In this document: in pieces, positions 25,421-33,057 of the stretch
Layout: each line of letters opens with the position of its first letter
Numbering within the stretch: the first letter of the stretch is position 1
Origin: an uncultured Clostridia bacterium
GTDB taxonomy: Bacteria; Bacillota; Clostridia; Christensenellales; Borkfalkiaceae
Direction of reading: 5' to 3'
Assembly: GCA_944358655.1 (NCBI GenBank)
Contig: CALVRO010000007.1
Span: 1-64,000, forward strand
Length of the DNA: 64,000 nucleotides
The notes under the pieces: generated by a model
The model's database searches: none
Seen by the model: the letters and a program-made list of their open reading frames with translations, nothing else
Told to the model about the DNA's origin: nothing
Made by a program: the position numbers and the translations under genes

Positions 25421-26885
25421 AAGAAGCATAATAATCAACCCCGCGGACAATGTCGCCGTCGCGCTGGATGACCTTAAAAAGGGCGAAAGGTGCGAAGGCG
25501 TCGTCCTTGCGGAGGACATAGCGCGCGGGCACAAATTTGCGCTGCGCGCGATAGCGGCGGGCGAGGACATCATAAAGTACGGCACGCCCATAGCCCACGC
25601 CACGCGGGACATATCCGCGGGCGAACATGTGCACACGCACAACGTAAAGACCAATCTCAACGAAAATCTCGAATACACCTACAGCCCCGTCGACTGCACG
25701 CTGCCAAAGGGGCGCATGCGCAAGGTCAACGTCTACCGCCGCGCAAACGGCGACGTGGGCATACGCAACGAGCTGTGGGTCATCCCCACCGTCGGCTGCG
25801 TCAACGGTCAGGCCAAGGAGATAGTCGAAACCTTCAAATCGCGCTACGGCGAGGAGGGCTTCGACGGCATATTCACCTTCCCCCATCCCTACGGCTGCTC
25901 GCAGCTCGGCGACGACCACGAGCGCACAAAGTTCATGCTGCAGAAGATGGTGCGTCACCCCAACGCGGGCGGCGTGCTGGTGCTCGGTCTGGGCTGCGAA
26001 AACAACCAGATGGTCGCCTTCAAAGAGGGCTTGGGGGCCGTCGACGGCGACAGGGTAAAGTTCCTCGTCTGCCAGGAGGTGGAGGACGAAATAGAGGAGG
26101 GCGTAAAGCTCTGCCGCGAGATAGCCTCGGTAATATGCCGCGACAAACGCACCGAGGAGGACATCTCCTGCCTTAAAGTCGGCTTAAAGTGCGGCGGCTC
26201 CGACGGCCTTTCGGGCATCACGGCCAATCCGCTCGTCGGCAGATTTTCCGACTATATAGTCTCCGTCGGGGGCACCTCGGTGCTCTCCGAAGTGCCCGAA
26301 ATGTTCGGCGCCGAGCAGCTTCTTATGAACCGCTGCCGCGACAGGGCCACCTTCGAAAAGACGGTAAAGCTCATAAACGATTTCAAGGACTATTTCCGCG
26401 CCAACGGCCAGCCCGTGGGCGAAAATCCTTCGCCCGGCAACAAGGCGGGCGGCATAACCACGCTCGAGGACAAGTCGTGCGGCTGCACGCAGAAGTCGGG
26501 CAGCGGCCCCGTCACCGACGTGGTGTTCGACGCCGGATATGTCACGGCCAAGGGCCTCAACCTTCTCAACGGCCCCGGCAACGACATGTGCGCCGTCACC
26601 AACCTCGGCGCGGCGGGCTGCCACCTCGTGCTCTTCACCACGGGACGCGGCACGCCCTTCGGCGGGTTCATCCCCACCGTTAAAATAGCCACCAACAGTC
26701 AGCTTGCGGCCAAAAAGGCAAACTGGATAGACTTCGACGCGGGCGCCGTGCTCGAGAGCGACTTCGACACGCAGCTCGAAAAGCTTATCGACCTCGTCGT
26801 GGAGATCGCCGGCGGCAGGCAGACCAGGAACGAAATAAACAACACAAGGGAAATTGCCATCTTCAAAACGGGGGTAACTTTATAA
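25413..26885 (+). CDS. uxaA: Altronate dehydratase
   Basis: A 490-residue iron-dependent hydro-lyase that turns D-altronate into 2-keto-3-deoxygluconate. The N-terminal SAF domain (about 1-95, with GHKFALRAIAAGEDIIKYG) joins a C-terminal UxaA/GarD domain. The latter shows NELWVIPTVGCVNGQAK, HPYGCSQLGDDHE, LGLGCENNQ, LKCGGSDGLSGITANP and DKSCGCTQKSG, all family landmarks including the metal-site cysteines. It overlaps uxaB by 8 nt and the uxaC start by one base (TAATG). Confidence 0.95.
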   Translation: MAKRSIIINPADNVAVALDDLKKGERCEGVVLAEDIARGHKFALRAIAAGEDIIKYGTPIAHATRDISAGEHVHTHNVKTNLNENLEYTYSPVDCTLPKGRMRKVNVYRRANGDVGIRNELWVIPTVGCVNGQAKEIVETFKSRYGEEGFDGIFTFPHPYGCSQLGDDHERTKFMLQKMVRHPNAGGVLVLGLGCENNQMVAFKEGLGAVDGDRVKFLVCQEVEDEIEEGVKLCREIASVICRDKRTEEDISCLKVGLKCGGSDGLSGITANPLVGRFSDYIVSVGGTSVLSEVPEMFGAEQLLMNRCRDRATFEKTVKLINDFKDYFRANGQPVGENPSPGNKAGGITTLEDKSCGCTQKSGSGPVTDVVFDAGYVTAKGLNLLNGPGNDMCAVTNLGAAGCHLVLFTTGRGTPFGGFIPTVKIATNSQLAAKKANWIDFDAGAVLESDFDTQLEKLIDLVVEIAGGRQTRNEINNTREIAIFKTGVTL

Positions 26886-28297
26886 TGAAAGCTTTCATGG
26901 ACAAAGATTTTCTTCTGGAGACCGAGACTGCCAGAAAACTCTATCACGAGCATGCCGAAAACATGCCCATAATCGACTATCACTGCCATCTCCCTCCCAA
27001 GGAGATATACGAGGACAAAAAATTCCGCAACGTGGCCGAGGCATGGCTGGGCGCGGGCGACAGGTACGGCGATCACTACAAGTGGCGCGCCCTCCGCGCG
27101 AGGGGGTACGAGGAGGACTCCATCTCCGGCCCCGACGACGACTACAAAAAGTATTCGCAGTTCGTGGAGAGCATGCCCTACTTTGTCGGCAACCCGCTCT
27201 ATCTCTGGTCGCACCTCGAAATGCAGAGGTACTTCGGCATAACCGATGTCATCTGCCCCAAGAACGCCAAGAAGATATGGGACGAGGCCAACTCGGTGCT
27301 TGAAACGCTCACCGCGCGCAAGATGATGGAAAAGTTCAACGTCAAAACGGTGTGCACCACCGACGACCCCGTCGACTCGCTCGAGTGGCACAAGAAGATG
27401 AACGCCGACAAGACGTTAAAGACTACCGTCCGCCCCGCCTTCAGACCCGACAAGGCCATCAACGTCGAGCTGTCGTGGTTCGCCGACTGGGTGGGTCAGC
27501 TCGCCAAGGTGGTGGGAAGGGAGCTTCCCACGCTCAACGACTTCACGGCCGCCCTCGCCGAGAGGATAGCCTTCTTCGACTCGATGGGTTCGCGCCTGTC
27601 CGACCACGCCCTCGACGTCGTGCACTATGCGCCCGCCACATACGAGGAGGCCGACGCCGTCTATAAAAAGGGCCTCAAGGGCCTGCCCGTTACCGAGGAG
27701 GAGCAGGACAAGTACAAGGGCTACATTCTCCTCTTCCTCGGCAAGCAGTATGTAAAGTACGGCTGGGTACAGCAGTATCACATAGGCGCGTTGAGGAACA
27801 ACTCCAAATCGATGCTCAAAAAGATAGGCCCCGATACGGGCTTCGACGCCATAGAGGACGCGGTTTACATGGAAAAGCTCTCCGCCCTCCTCGGCGCGCT
27901 CGACGAGCAGGACGCCCTGCCCAAGACCATTTTATACTGCCTCAACCCCCGCGACAACTACGCGCTCACCGTGCTTGCGGGCTGCTTCCAGAAGGAGGGT
28001 GTAAAGGGCCGCGTTCAGGTCGGCACGGCGTGGTGGTTCCTCGATCAGCTCGACGGCATGAAGCAGAACTTAGAAACGCTCATGCAGGTCGGCCTCGTCG
28101 CCCAGTCGGTCGGCATGCTGACGGACAGCCGTTCCTTCCTGTCCTATCCCCGCCACGAGCTCTACCGCAGACTGCTTTGCAACATGCTCGGCAATCTGGT
28201 GGAGAGCGGACAGTATCCCGCCGAGGAACTGCCCACTCTCGGCAAGATAGTCGAGGACGTATGCTACAATAATGCGAAGGAGTATTTTGGTTTCTAA
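26885..28297 (+). CDS. uxaC: Uronate isomerase (glucuronate/galacturonate)
   Basis: A 470-residue member of the amidohydrolase superfamily. The metal motif DYHCHLPP (His33, His35) is at the N-terminus, with VCTTDDPVDSLEWH and PKTILYCLNPRDNY further on. It isomerises D-galacturonate to D-tagaturonate and D-glucuronate to D-fructuronate. It is the last gene of the uxaBAC run. A 13-bp perfect hairpin (28317-28346) lies 20 nt after the stop. Confidence 0.95.
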   Translation: MKAFMDKDFLLETETARKLYHEHAENMPIIDYHCHLPPKEIYEDKKFRNVAEAWLGAGDRYGDHYKWRALRARGYEEDSISGPDDDYKKYSQFVESMPYFVGNPLYLWSHLEMQRYFGITDVICPKNAKKIWDEANSVLETLTARKMMEKFNVKTVCTTDDPVDSLEWHKKMNADKTLKTTVRPAFRPDKAINVELSWFADWVGQLAKVVGRELPTLNDFTAALAERIAFFDSMGSRLSDHALDVVHYAPATYEEADAVYKKGLKGLPVTEEEQDKYKGYILLFLGKQYVKYGWVQQYHIGALRNNSKSMLKKIGPDTGFDAIEDAVYMEKLSALLGALDEQDALPKTILYCLNPRDNYALTVLAGCFQKEGVKGRVQVGTAWWFLDQLDGMKQNLETLMQVGLVAQSVGMLTDSRSFLSYPRHELYRRLLCNMLGNLVESGQYPAEELPTLGKIVEDVCYNNAKEYFGF

Positions 28298-28316
28298 TAC
28301 AAAAATTGATACGCTT

Positions 28317-28346
28317 GAGGCGCGCGGCCTTACGGCCGCGCGCCTC
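28317..28346. terminator. R7-type GC hairpin after uxaC
   Basis: GAGGCGCGCGGCC (28317-28329), loop TTAC, GGCCGCGCGCCTC (28334-28346). There is no T-run after it. The same hairpin and the sequence following it (GCCCCGTTTGTCAT) recur at 42293-42340, so it is a dispersed repeat that may also serve as a terminator. Confidence 0.5.
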
Positions 28347-28813
28347 ATATTCTGCCCCGTTTGTCATACCGAGCGCGCCGAAATAGTTGGAACATAACCA
28401 AGCGTGAGCGCGCGTTGCGAAGCATCTTTGCCCATGCTTTGTAACAGTCGGACAATGAGATCCTTCGCTATCGCTCAGGATGACAATGGGGAAAGAGTAT
28501 TAGAATTTTCGCCCTCTCCGCCCTCACTACGTTCGGCCACCTCCCCATAGCGACGGGGAGGCATAATGCGGTAAAAAAGTATCTGAAGCGGTACTCGAGG
28601 AGATTTCTCCGCTACGGTCGAAATGACATGCTTTGTCCGAGGGGGACGCGCACGCCTCTTTTTTTACCGCAACGCGGCGCGTTCGCGCCGCATATCGAGG
28701 CCGCGCGTCGCGCGGCCATATCGAGCCCCGAAAGGGGCATATCGAGTTGCCGTAGGCAACATATCGACATTTTTAGTCACTTCTCTGTAGTAGAAATAAC
28801 AGTACGGCGCCGC
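28347..28813. repeat. Repeat block (R2, R5, R1, R4)
   Basis: No gene seen. An R2 element in reverse orientation (28361-28486, 126 bp), an R5 element (about 28500-28562), an R1 element in reverse (28579-28628), and an R4 array in reverse (about 28673-28768). The R4 stems are GCGGCGC/GCGCCGC, GGCCGCGC/GCGCGGCC, GCCCC/GGGGC and GTTGCC/GGCAAC, separated by ATATCGA. Confidence 0.8.
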
Positions 28814-29785
28814 CTACCTTTTCTCCCATGCGGCCTTGGCCTCTTCGTAGCCGCGCAGCGCCTCCTCGCGCTCGGCAGAAGTCATTTCACGGCCCCATAC
28901 TACGGGGGCAATGCCGCCCTCCGCCCTCAGGCCGCTGTGCGAAAATCTGCACGTTTTGTCGCGGTAGGTGTCGTTCCACTTGTCGTAAAGGGCGTGGGAT
29001 ATGTGCCTTCCGAGCGCGCAGTCGATAAATTTACACATGCCGAAATCTCTCCACGGCCGCGCGAGGTACACGCTGCCCTCGGCGGCGCCCCCCTCCTTGA
29101 AATTGCAGTTGACGAACACATATCCGCGGGCCTGCTTCAGGCTGTGCGCGGGCGCGGCCACAAATCCGTGCCCCCTGTCCTCGTGCAGCGAAATAAGCTC
29201 GCAGCCGTCGAAGTAGGCCTCGGCGCAGCCGAAAATGTAGTCTACGGTGCCATATATGCGGCACTTTTCAAATATCTGCACCGAGCCGCCCTCCATGTAC
29301 AGCTGCTCTTTGGGTATGAAGCCGTCGTAGTAGGCGGGGTCGTCGGTGAGGCCCGAATATCTCACCACGAGGTCGTCGGGGAAGGGGGAGGTGAACAGCG
29401 TGTCCTGCTCGGACACGAGATCGACGCCCGTCGCCTTGAAGAGGGGGGAGTTGACCGACAGCGCCACGCACTGCCCGTGCACGCGCGCGTCCTTATTTAT
29501 ATTCTTAATAGTCAGGTTTTCTATCGCGCACCCCCGGCCCGTCACGCACAGGGTGTAGGTGCGGAATGTGTTGTACTCTCCGCCGTCGGCGTGGGGCTTG
29601 CGGGCGTAGTCGTCCCAGCATATCACGGTGCCTTCGCGGTCCTCTCCCGCGAGGGTGACGTTGTCCCTCTTCAGCCACAGCTTGGCGTTGTACATGCCCT
29701 TTGCAAGAATTATCTTAGTCGGCTCCGTCGCCGAGTCGAGTGCGGCCTGTACGTCGTCGGCGGGCGTTAGTTTAATTATACGCAT
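28814..29785 (-). CDS. Pectin methylesterase, CE8, no signal peptide
   Basis: A 323-residue right-handed beta-helix esterase. The CE8 catalytic residues are present: Asp128 in SEQDTLF, Asp182 in TVDYIFG, and Arg243 in YLARPWR. It removes methyl groups from homogalacturonan. It has no signal peptide, so it should act in the cytosol on imported methylated oligogalacturonides (inference). The start at 29785 follows AAGGAGG; an extension upstream is AT-rich promoter sequence. It is transcribed divergently from the transporter operon, with promoter 29814-29842. Confidence 0.92.
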   Translation of the reverse strand: MRIIKLTPADDVQAALDSATEPTKIILAKGMYNAKLWLKRDNVTLAGEDREGTVICWDDYARKPHADGGEYNTFRTYTLCVTGRGCAIENLTIKNINKDARVHGQCVALSVNSPLFKATGVDLVSEQDTLFTSPFPDDLVVRYSGLTDDPAYYDGFIPKEQLYMEGGSVQIFEKCRIYGTVDYIFGCAEAYFDGCELISLHEDRGHGFVAAPAHSLKQARGYVFVNCNFKEGGAAEGSVYLARPWRDFGMCKFIDCALGRHISHALYDKWNDTYRDKTCRFSHSGLRAEGGIAPVVWGREMTSAEREEALRGYEEAKAAWEKR

Positions 29786-29813
29786 ATATGCCTCCTTTTT
29801 ATGGCTTGAGTAT

Positions 29814-29842
29814 ATTTTATCATATTTTTTTTGATTAAACAA
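29814..29842 (-). promoter_or_regulatory. Promoter of the pectin methylesterase gene
   Basis: On the minus strand: TTGTTT (29842-29837), a 17-bp spacer, and TAAAAT (29819-29814), with TG upstream of the -10 (extended). Confidence 0.65.
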
Positions 29843-29863
29843 TAAAAAAATTGAAAAAGGGTA

Positions 29864-29892
29864 TTGCATTTTTTAAAACCGCGTGTTATAAT
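29864..29892 (+). promoter_or_regulatory. Promoter of the pectin transporter operon
   Basis: TTGCAT (29864-29869), a 17-bp spacer, and TATAAT (29887-29892). The palindrome TTAACGTTAA follows two bases after the -10 box. Confidence 0.75.
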
Positions 29893-29893
29893 G

Positions 29894-29903
29894 TTAACGT
29901 TAA
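29894..29903. promoter_or_regulatory. LacI-type operator candidate TTAACGTTAA
   Basis: A perfect 10-bp palindrome with a central CG, as in LacI/GalR-family operators, placed over the expected transcription start. No LacI-family gene is seen in the window. Confidence 0.5.
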
Positions 29904-29954
29904 ATGTGAGCTTATCACGATTTTAGCGCGAGAGTGTGTGCGTTTGTTGTAAAA

Positions 29955-30662
29955 ATGCGTAAAAATGGTTCAAGACTAATTTCAATCCAACAGTACAGGG
30001 CAACCGATCTCTTCATCTTCGCGCTCATTTTGGCAGCCTTCGAACTGATAAACTTTTTCGCCGTCACAAAGTGGTTCGCCGACTCGGCGTTGTTCACCTT
30101 CTCGCTCATGGTGCCCATATGCGTCCTGATAATGATGCGTTGGGGTTGGCCGGCTGTGTTGTATGCCGCCGGCGACGGCGCTCTCTACTGCCTGCTGCTG
30201 TGGCTGCAGTACGACGGGCTGGAACTCGCCTTCGATTGGTATAGGTGGCTGCAGTACGGTTTGGGGAACGCATGCATCGCCGTTCTTCTCATCTATTTCC
30301 GCTTTGTCGGAAAGGAGAGAGTGAGGGGGTCGGCATTGCTCTCCGTTTTGAGCGTGGTCATCGCTTGGGTGGCTGTGATGCTCGGCAGGGCAGCCTTTTA
30401 TTCTGTTTGTGCAGGCTATAACTTCGGCATGGCCATACTTGATGTGTTGGCCAGCGACTTTCTTTCGCTCGCTGTCGGCATAGTTGTCATTTTGATAATG
30501 CGCAGGCTGGACGGAATGTTCGAAGACCAGAAGAGCTATTTAAAGCGAGTCGACAGGGAGAGAAAGGAGAAGATGCGGCGGGACACCTTCGGCGACGAAC
30601 CCGTCGAAATCGACGAAGAATCCTTTAATAAGATATATAGGGACAACGATATCTATCTTTAA
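29955..30662 (+). CDS. Six-helix membrane protein, possibly ECF S-component-like
   Basis: About 235 residues with five to six membrane helices and a charged cytosolic tail (RRLDGMFEDQKSYLKRVDRE, then an acidic end). The length, helix density and the MRWGWPAVLYAAGDGALY stretch recall substrate-binding S components of ECF transporters, but no family signature is clear. It is the first gene after the operon promoter and precedes two sugar permeases by about 200 nt. The start is uncertain: ATG 29955 or an in-frame GTG at 29934, neither with a good Shine-Dalgarno. Function not known. Confidence 0.65.
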   Translation: MRKNGSRLISIQQYRATDLFIFALILAAFELINFFAVTKWFADSALFTFSLMVPICVLIMMRWGWPAVLYAAGDGALYCLLLWLQYDGLELAFDWYRWLQYGLGNACIAVLLIYFRFVGKERVRGSALLSVLSVVIAWVAVMLGRAAFYSVCAGYNFGMAILDVLASDFLSLAVGIVVILIMRRLDGMFEDQKSYLKRVDRERKEKMRRDTFGDEPVEIDEESFNKIYRDNDIYL

Positions 30663-30831
30663 CGCCGTATAATTATGTCCGCGGCGGGATATTTTCCGGG
30701 TGTGGACGGCAATAATGAGGGATAATAAAAAGCGCTGTGCGTTCCGCATCCGACACGGGCTCCGTTTTAAAACGCCGAAAGGGCCTTAGGACGAACTCGG
30801 ACAGGCTGCGGGCGATAATATAAAACCAAAA

Positions 30832-30847
30832 TATCATTTTGTGATAA
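30832..30847. promoter_or_regulatory. Second copy of the TNTCATTTTRTGATAA operator motif
   Basis: TATCATTTTGTGATAA, 14 of 16 identical to 16917-16932 in the eda leader. It lies just before the Shine-Dalgarno GGAGGG of the first permease. A -10-like TAATAT (30816-30821) precedes it, without a clear -35. Confidence 0.5.
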
Positions 30848-30864
30848 TGGAGGGAGTGTAAACA

Positions 30865-31947
30865 ATGTCAAAACTTTTAAAGTATGACGATTTCCTCATC
30901 TTCGACGAGGCGACGGGCACTTACGAAATGCCGGCCGAGCAGCGGGTGAGGGATGAGACCGAAAGAAATCATTGGAAGAACACGGGTTTCACCATTCTGA
31001 AAGATTGGCGATTGTACCTCATGCTTGTTCCCATGATCTTCGTGTACCTGCTGTGGAAGTACATGCCCATGTACGAGCTCATTGCGAGCTTTAAATATGG
31101 CACCGAAATTTCCGCGCTCGACAGGGATTGGGTAGGCGTTTCCAACTTCGCCACGATATTTACCAATATAACCTATTCCGTTGACTTCTGGAGGGCTTTC
31201 CGAAACACTTTTGCCCTTGCGTTCTACGGACTGTTGTTCGGTTTTCCCGTCCCCATAATATTGGCGCTGTTTTTCAATGAGATACGCTCCAACATAACGC
31301 GCAGCATAATACAGGTGTGTGTATATCTGCCCAAGTTCCTCTCCACCGTCGTTGTCACCACGTTGGCGATATCGCTCTTCCGCGGCCCCGATGGCGCCGG
31401 TTCCGACATGGGTATAGTTTCCAGGTTCCTCACCATCATCTGCGGCGAAGGTTCGGCTCTCGGCACTCAGGCTTCACAGGTTGGTAACGGCCTCATATAC
31501 TCCACGCGCTACTTCCGCGGCCTGTATATTGTAACCGAGCTTTGGGAACATGCGGGCTACGACTCGATAGTATTCTTCGCGGCGATAATAGCCGTCTCCC
31601 CCACCTCGTACGAGGCGGCGCAGATAGACGGCGCGGGCAAGATGCAGCAGATGCGCTACGTTGTCATCCCCGGCATACTTTCCACCGTAGTTATAATGTT
31701 GATAATGAAGATGGGCTCGCTGCTATCGATAAGCTACGAAAAGCTCTACCTCTTCTGCAGCGGTAAAACTATAGGTAACTACGAAGTTGCAAGCGTCGTT
31801 TCCACGCTGGCCAACAGTTGGGGTGAAAACCAAGATACGGCCGCCTATGGTATCGCGGGCGAGATGATGAACAACATTATCGGCATGATACTCGTCATCG
31901 GATCCAACTTCATAGCAAGGCGCGCTTCCGATATATCGCTATACTAA
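30865..31947 (+). CDS. Sugar ABC transporter permease (LplB type)
   Basis: A 360-residue inner-membrane permease with six helices and a cytosolic N-terminal extension of about 45 residues. The ABC coupling (EAA) loop is YEAAQIDGAGKMQQMRYVVIPG. It is of the LplB type, which with a YtcP-type partner and large binding lipoproteins imports plant oligosaccharides (for example rhamnogalacturonan fragments by YtcQP-YteP in B. subtilis). It has a strong GGAGGGAG Shine-Dalgarno. It is followed 16 nt later by its partner. Confidence 0.92.
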   Translation: MSKLLKYDDFLIFDEATGTYEMPAEQRVRDETERNHWKNTGFTILKDWRLYLMLVPMIFVYLLWKYMPMYELIASFKYGTEISALDRDWVGVSNFATIFTNITYSVDFWRAFRNTFALAFYGLLFGFPVPIILALFFNEIRSNITRSIIQVCVYLPKFLSTVVVTTLAISLFRGPDGAGSDMGIVSRFLTIICGEGSALGTQASQVGNGLIYSTRYFRGLYIVTELWEHAGYDSIVFFAAIIAVSPTSYEAAQIDGAGKMQQMRYVVIPGILSTVVIMLIMKMGSLLSISYEKLYLFCSGKTIGNYEVASVVSTLANSWGENQDTAAYGIAGEMMNNIIGMILVIGSNFIARRASDISLY

Positions 31948-31963
31948 GGGGGAAAACAAAGCC

Positions 31964-32923
31964 ATGAAAAGAAAAATGGAAATATCCGAACTGATCTTCA
32001 AGATCATTTCGTATGTATGCCTCATCATCCTTGCGGTGCTCTGTGTATATCCCCTGATATATGCCCTCAGCGCCTCCCTCAGCTCTAGCGGCGCCATCAA
32101 CGGTAACCATGTAATACTGTGGCCCATGATAGGCAACTCTACCGATGGTTTCCAGATAGGTCTGATGTTTGAAGCCTTCGGCTACGTTGTCACCACGGCG
32201 GGTAACACCTTCTGGGTGGCCTACTCCAACACGCTCTTCCTCTGCTTCGTGGGTACCATTTGGTGCCTGATATACTCGATACTCGGCGCATATGCCCTCT
32301 CTAAAAAGAGGCTGCTCGGCCGCCGCGGCTTCAACTTCTTCCTCGTGTTCACCATGTGGTTTGCAGCCGGCGTCGTTCCGCAGTATCTCAATTATCAGCG
32401 CACGGGTCAGATAATGGCCGCAATGGTGGGCAGCACCTATAACGAGATAGACTTAAAGTGGCTGATCATCCTTGCAATGGGCATGAACGCTACCAACCTC
32501 ATCCTTCTGCGCAACGCCTTCGAGGGCGTTCCCTCCGAAATAGAGGAGGCCGCCCGCATAGACGGCGCCACCGAACTGCAGATACTCACCAAGGTATATA
32601 TACCCATGAGCAAGGCGACGATCGCTACGGTAGCCCTTTTCTTCGGCATCTCCCGTTGGAACGGTTACTTCTGGGCACAGAAGGTATTGCCTCAGGAGCA
32701 GAACTACTCATGGCCCGTTCAGGTGTATATCCGAGATTTCATCGAAAACTCCACCGATCTTATCGGGCCCTATCAGGACGGCTTCTCGTGGCCTTACGAG
32801 TTCTCAACCATCTCGGTAATGTACGCAATGGTCGTCTGCGGCGTAATACCCATTCTGATAATCTACCCGTTCATACAAAAGTATTTCGCCAAGGGCGTAA
32901 ATATGGGCGGCGTAAAGGAATAA
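31964..32923 (+). CDS. Sugar ABC transporter permease (YtcP type)
   Basis: A 319-residue permease with six helices, N-terminus ISYVCLIILAVLCVYPLIYAL. The EAA loop is EIEEAARIDGATELQILTKV, and the NTFWVAYSNTLFL start of the transport domain is usual for YtcP/CUT1 permeases. It forms the membrane pore with the LplB-type protein upstream. The Shine-Dalgarno is AAGGGGGA. Between it and the binding protein lie two competing GC-rich hairpins (32954-33012). Confidence 0.92.
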   Translation: MKRKMEISELIFKIISYVCLIILAVLCVYPLIYALSASLSSSGAINGNHVILWPMIGNSTDGFQIGLMFEAFGYVVTTAGNTFWVAYSNTLFLCFVGTIWCLIYSILGAYALSKKRLLGRRGFNFFLVFTMWFAAGVVPQYLNYQRTGQIMAAMVGSTYNEIDLKWLIILAMGMNATNLILLRNAFEGVPSEIEEAARIDGATELQILTKVYIPMSKATIATVALFFGISRWNGYFWAQKVLPQEQNYSWPVQVYIRDFIENSTDLIGPYQDGFSWPYEFSTISVMYAMVVCGVIPILIIYPFIQKYFAKGVNMGGVKE

Positions 32924-32953
32924 GCAATAATTTACCTGCACTCTTTTTGTGCG

Positions 32954-33012
32954 CCGCCGCCTTCAAAGCGGGCCCGTAGGGGCGGCGGAAAAATAAATTA
33001 CGGGCGGGCCCG
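32954..33012 (+). other. Competing hairpins between permease and binding-protein genes
   Basis: CCGCCGCC (32954-32961) can pair GGCGGCGG (32981-32988). Alternatively, CGGGCCCGTA (32969-32978), in the loop of that stem, can pair TACGGGC (32999-33005) downstream. Such intra-operon structures often set the high level of the binding protein relative to the permeases. No T-run follows. Confidence 0.45.
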
Positions 33013-33057
33013 AAAAAAAGACAAATTGCGTAAATTTAAAAAATAAGGAGAAGTATA

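Noticed and set aside
23915..25678. A 587-codon frame antisense to uxaB and the start of uxaA
   Set aside because: It spans two real genes on the other strand and shows shadow composition only.
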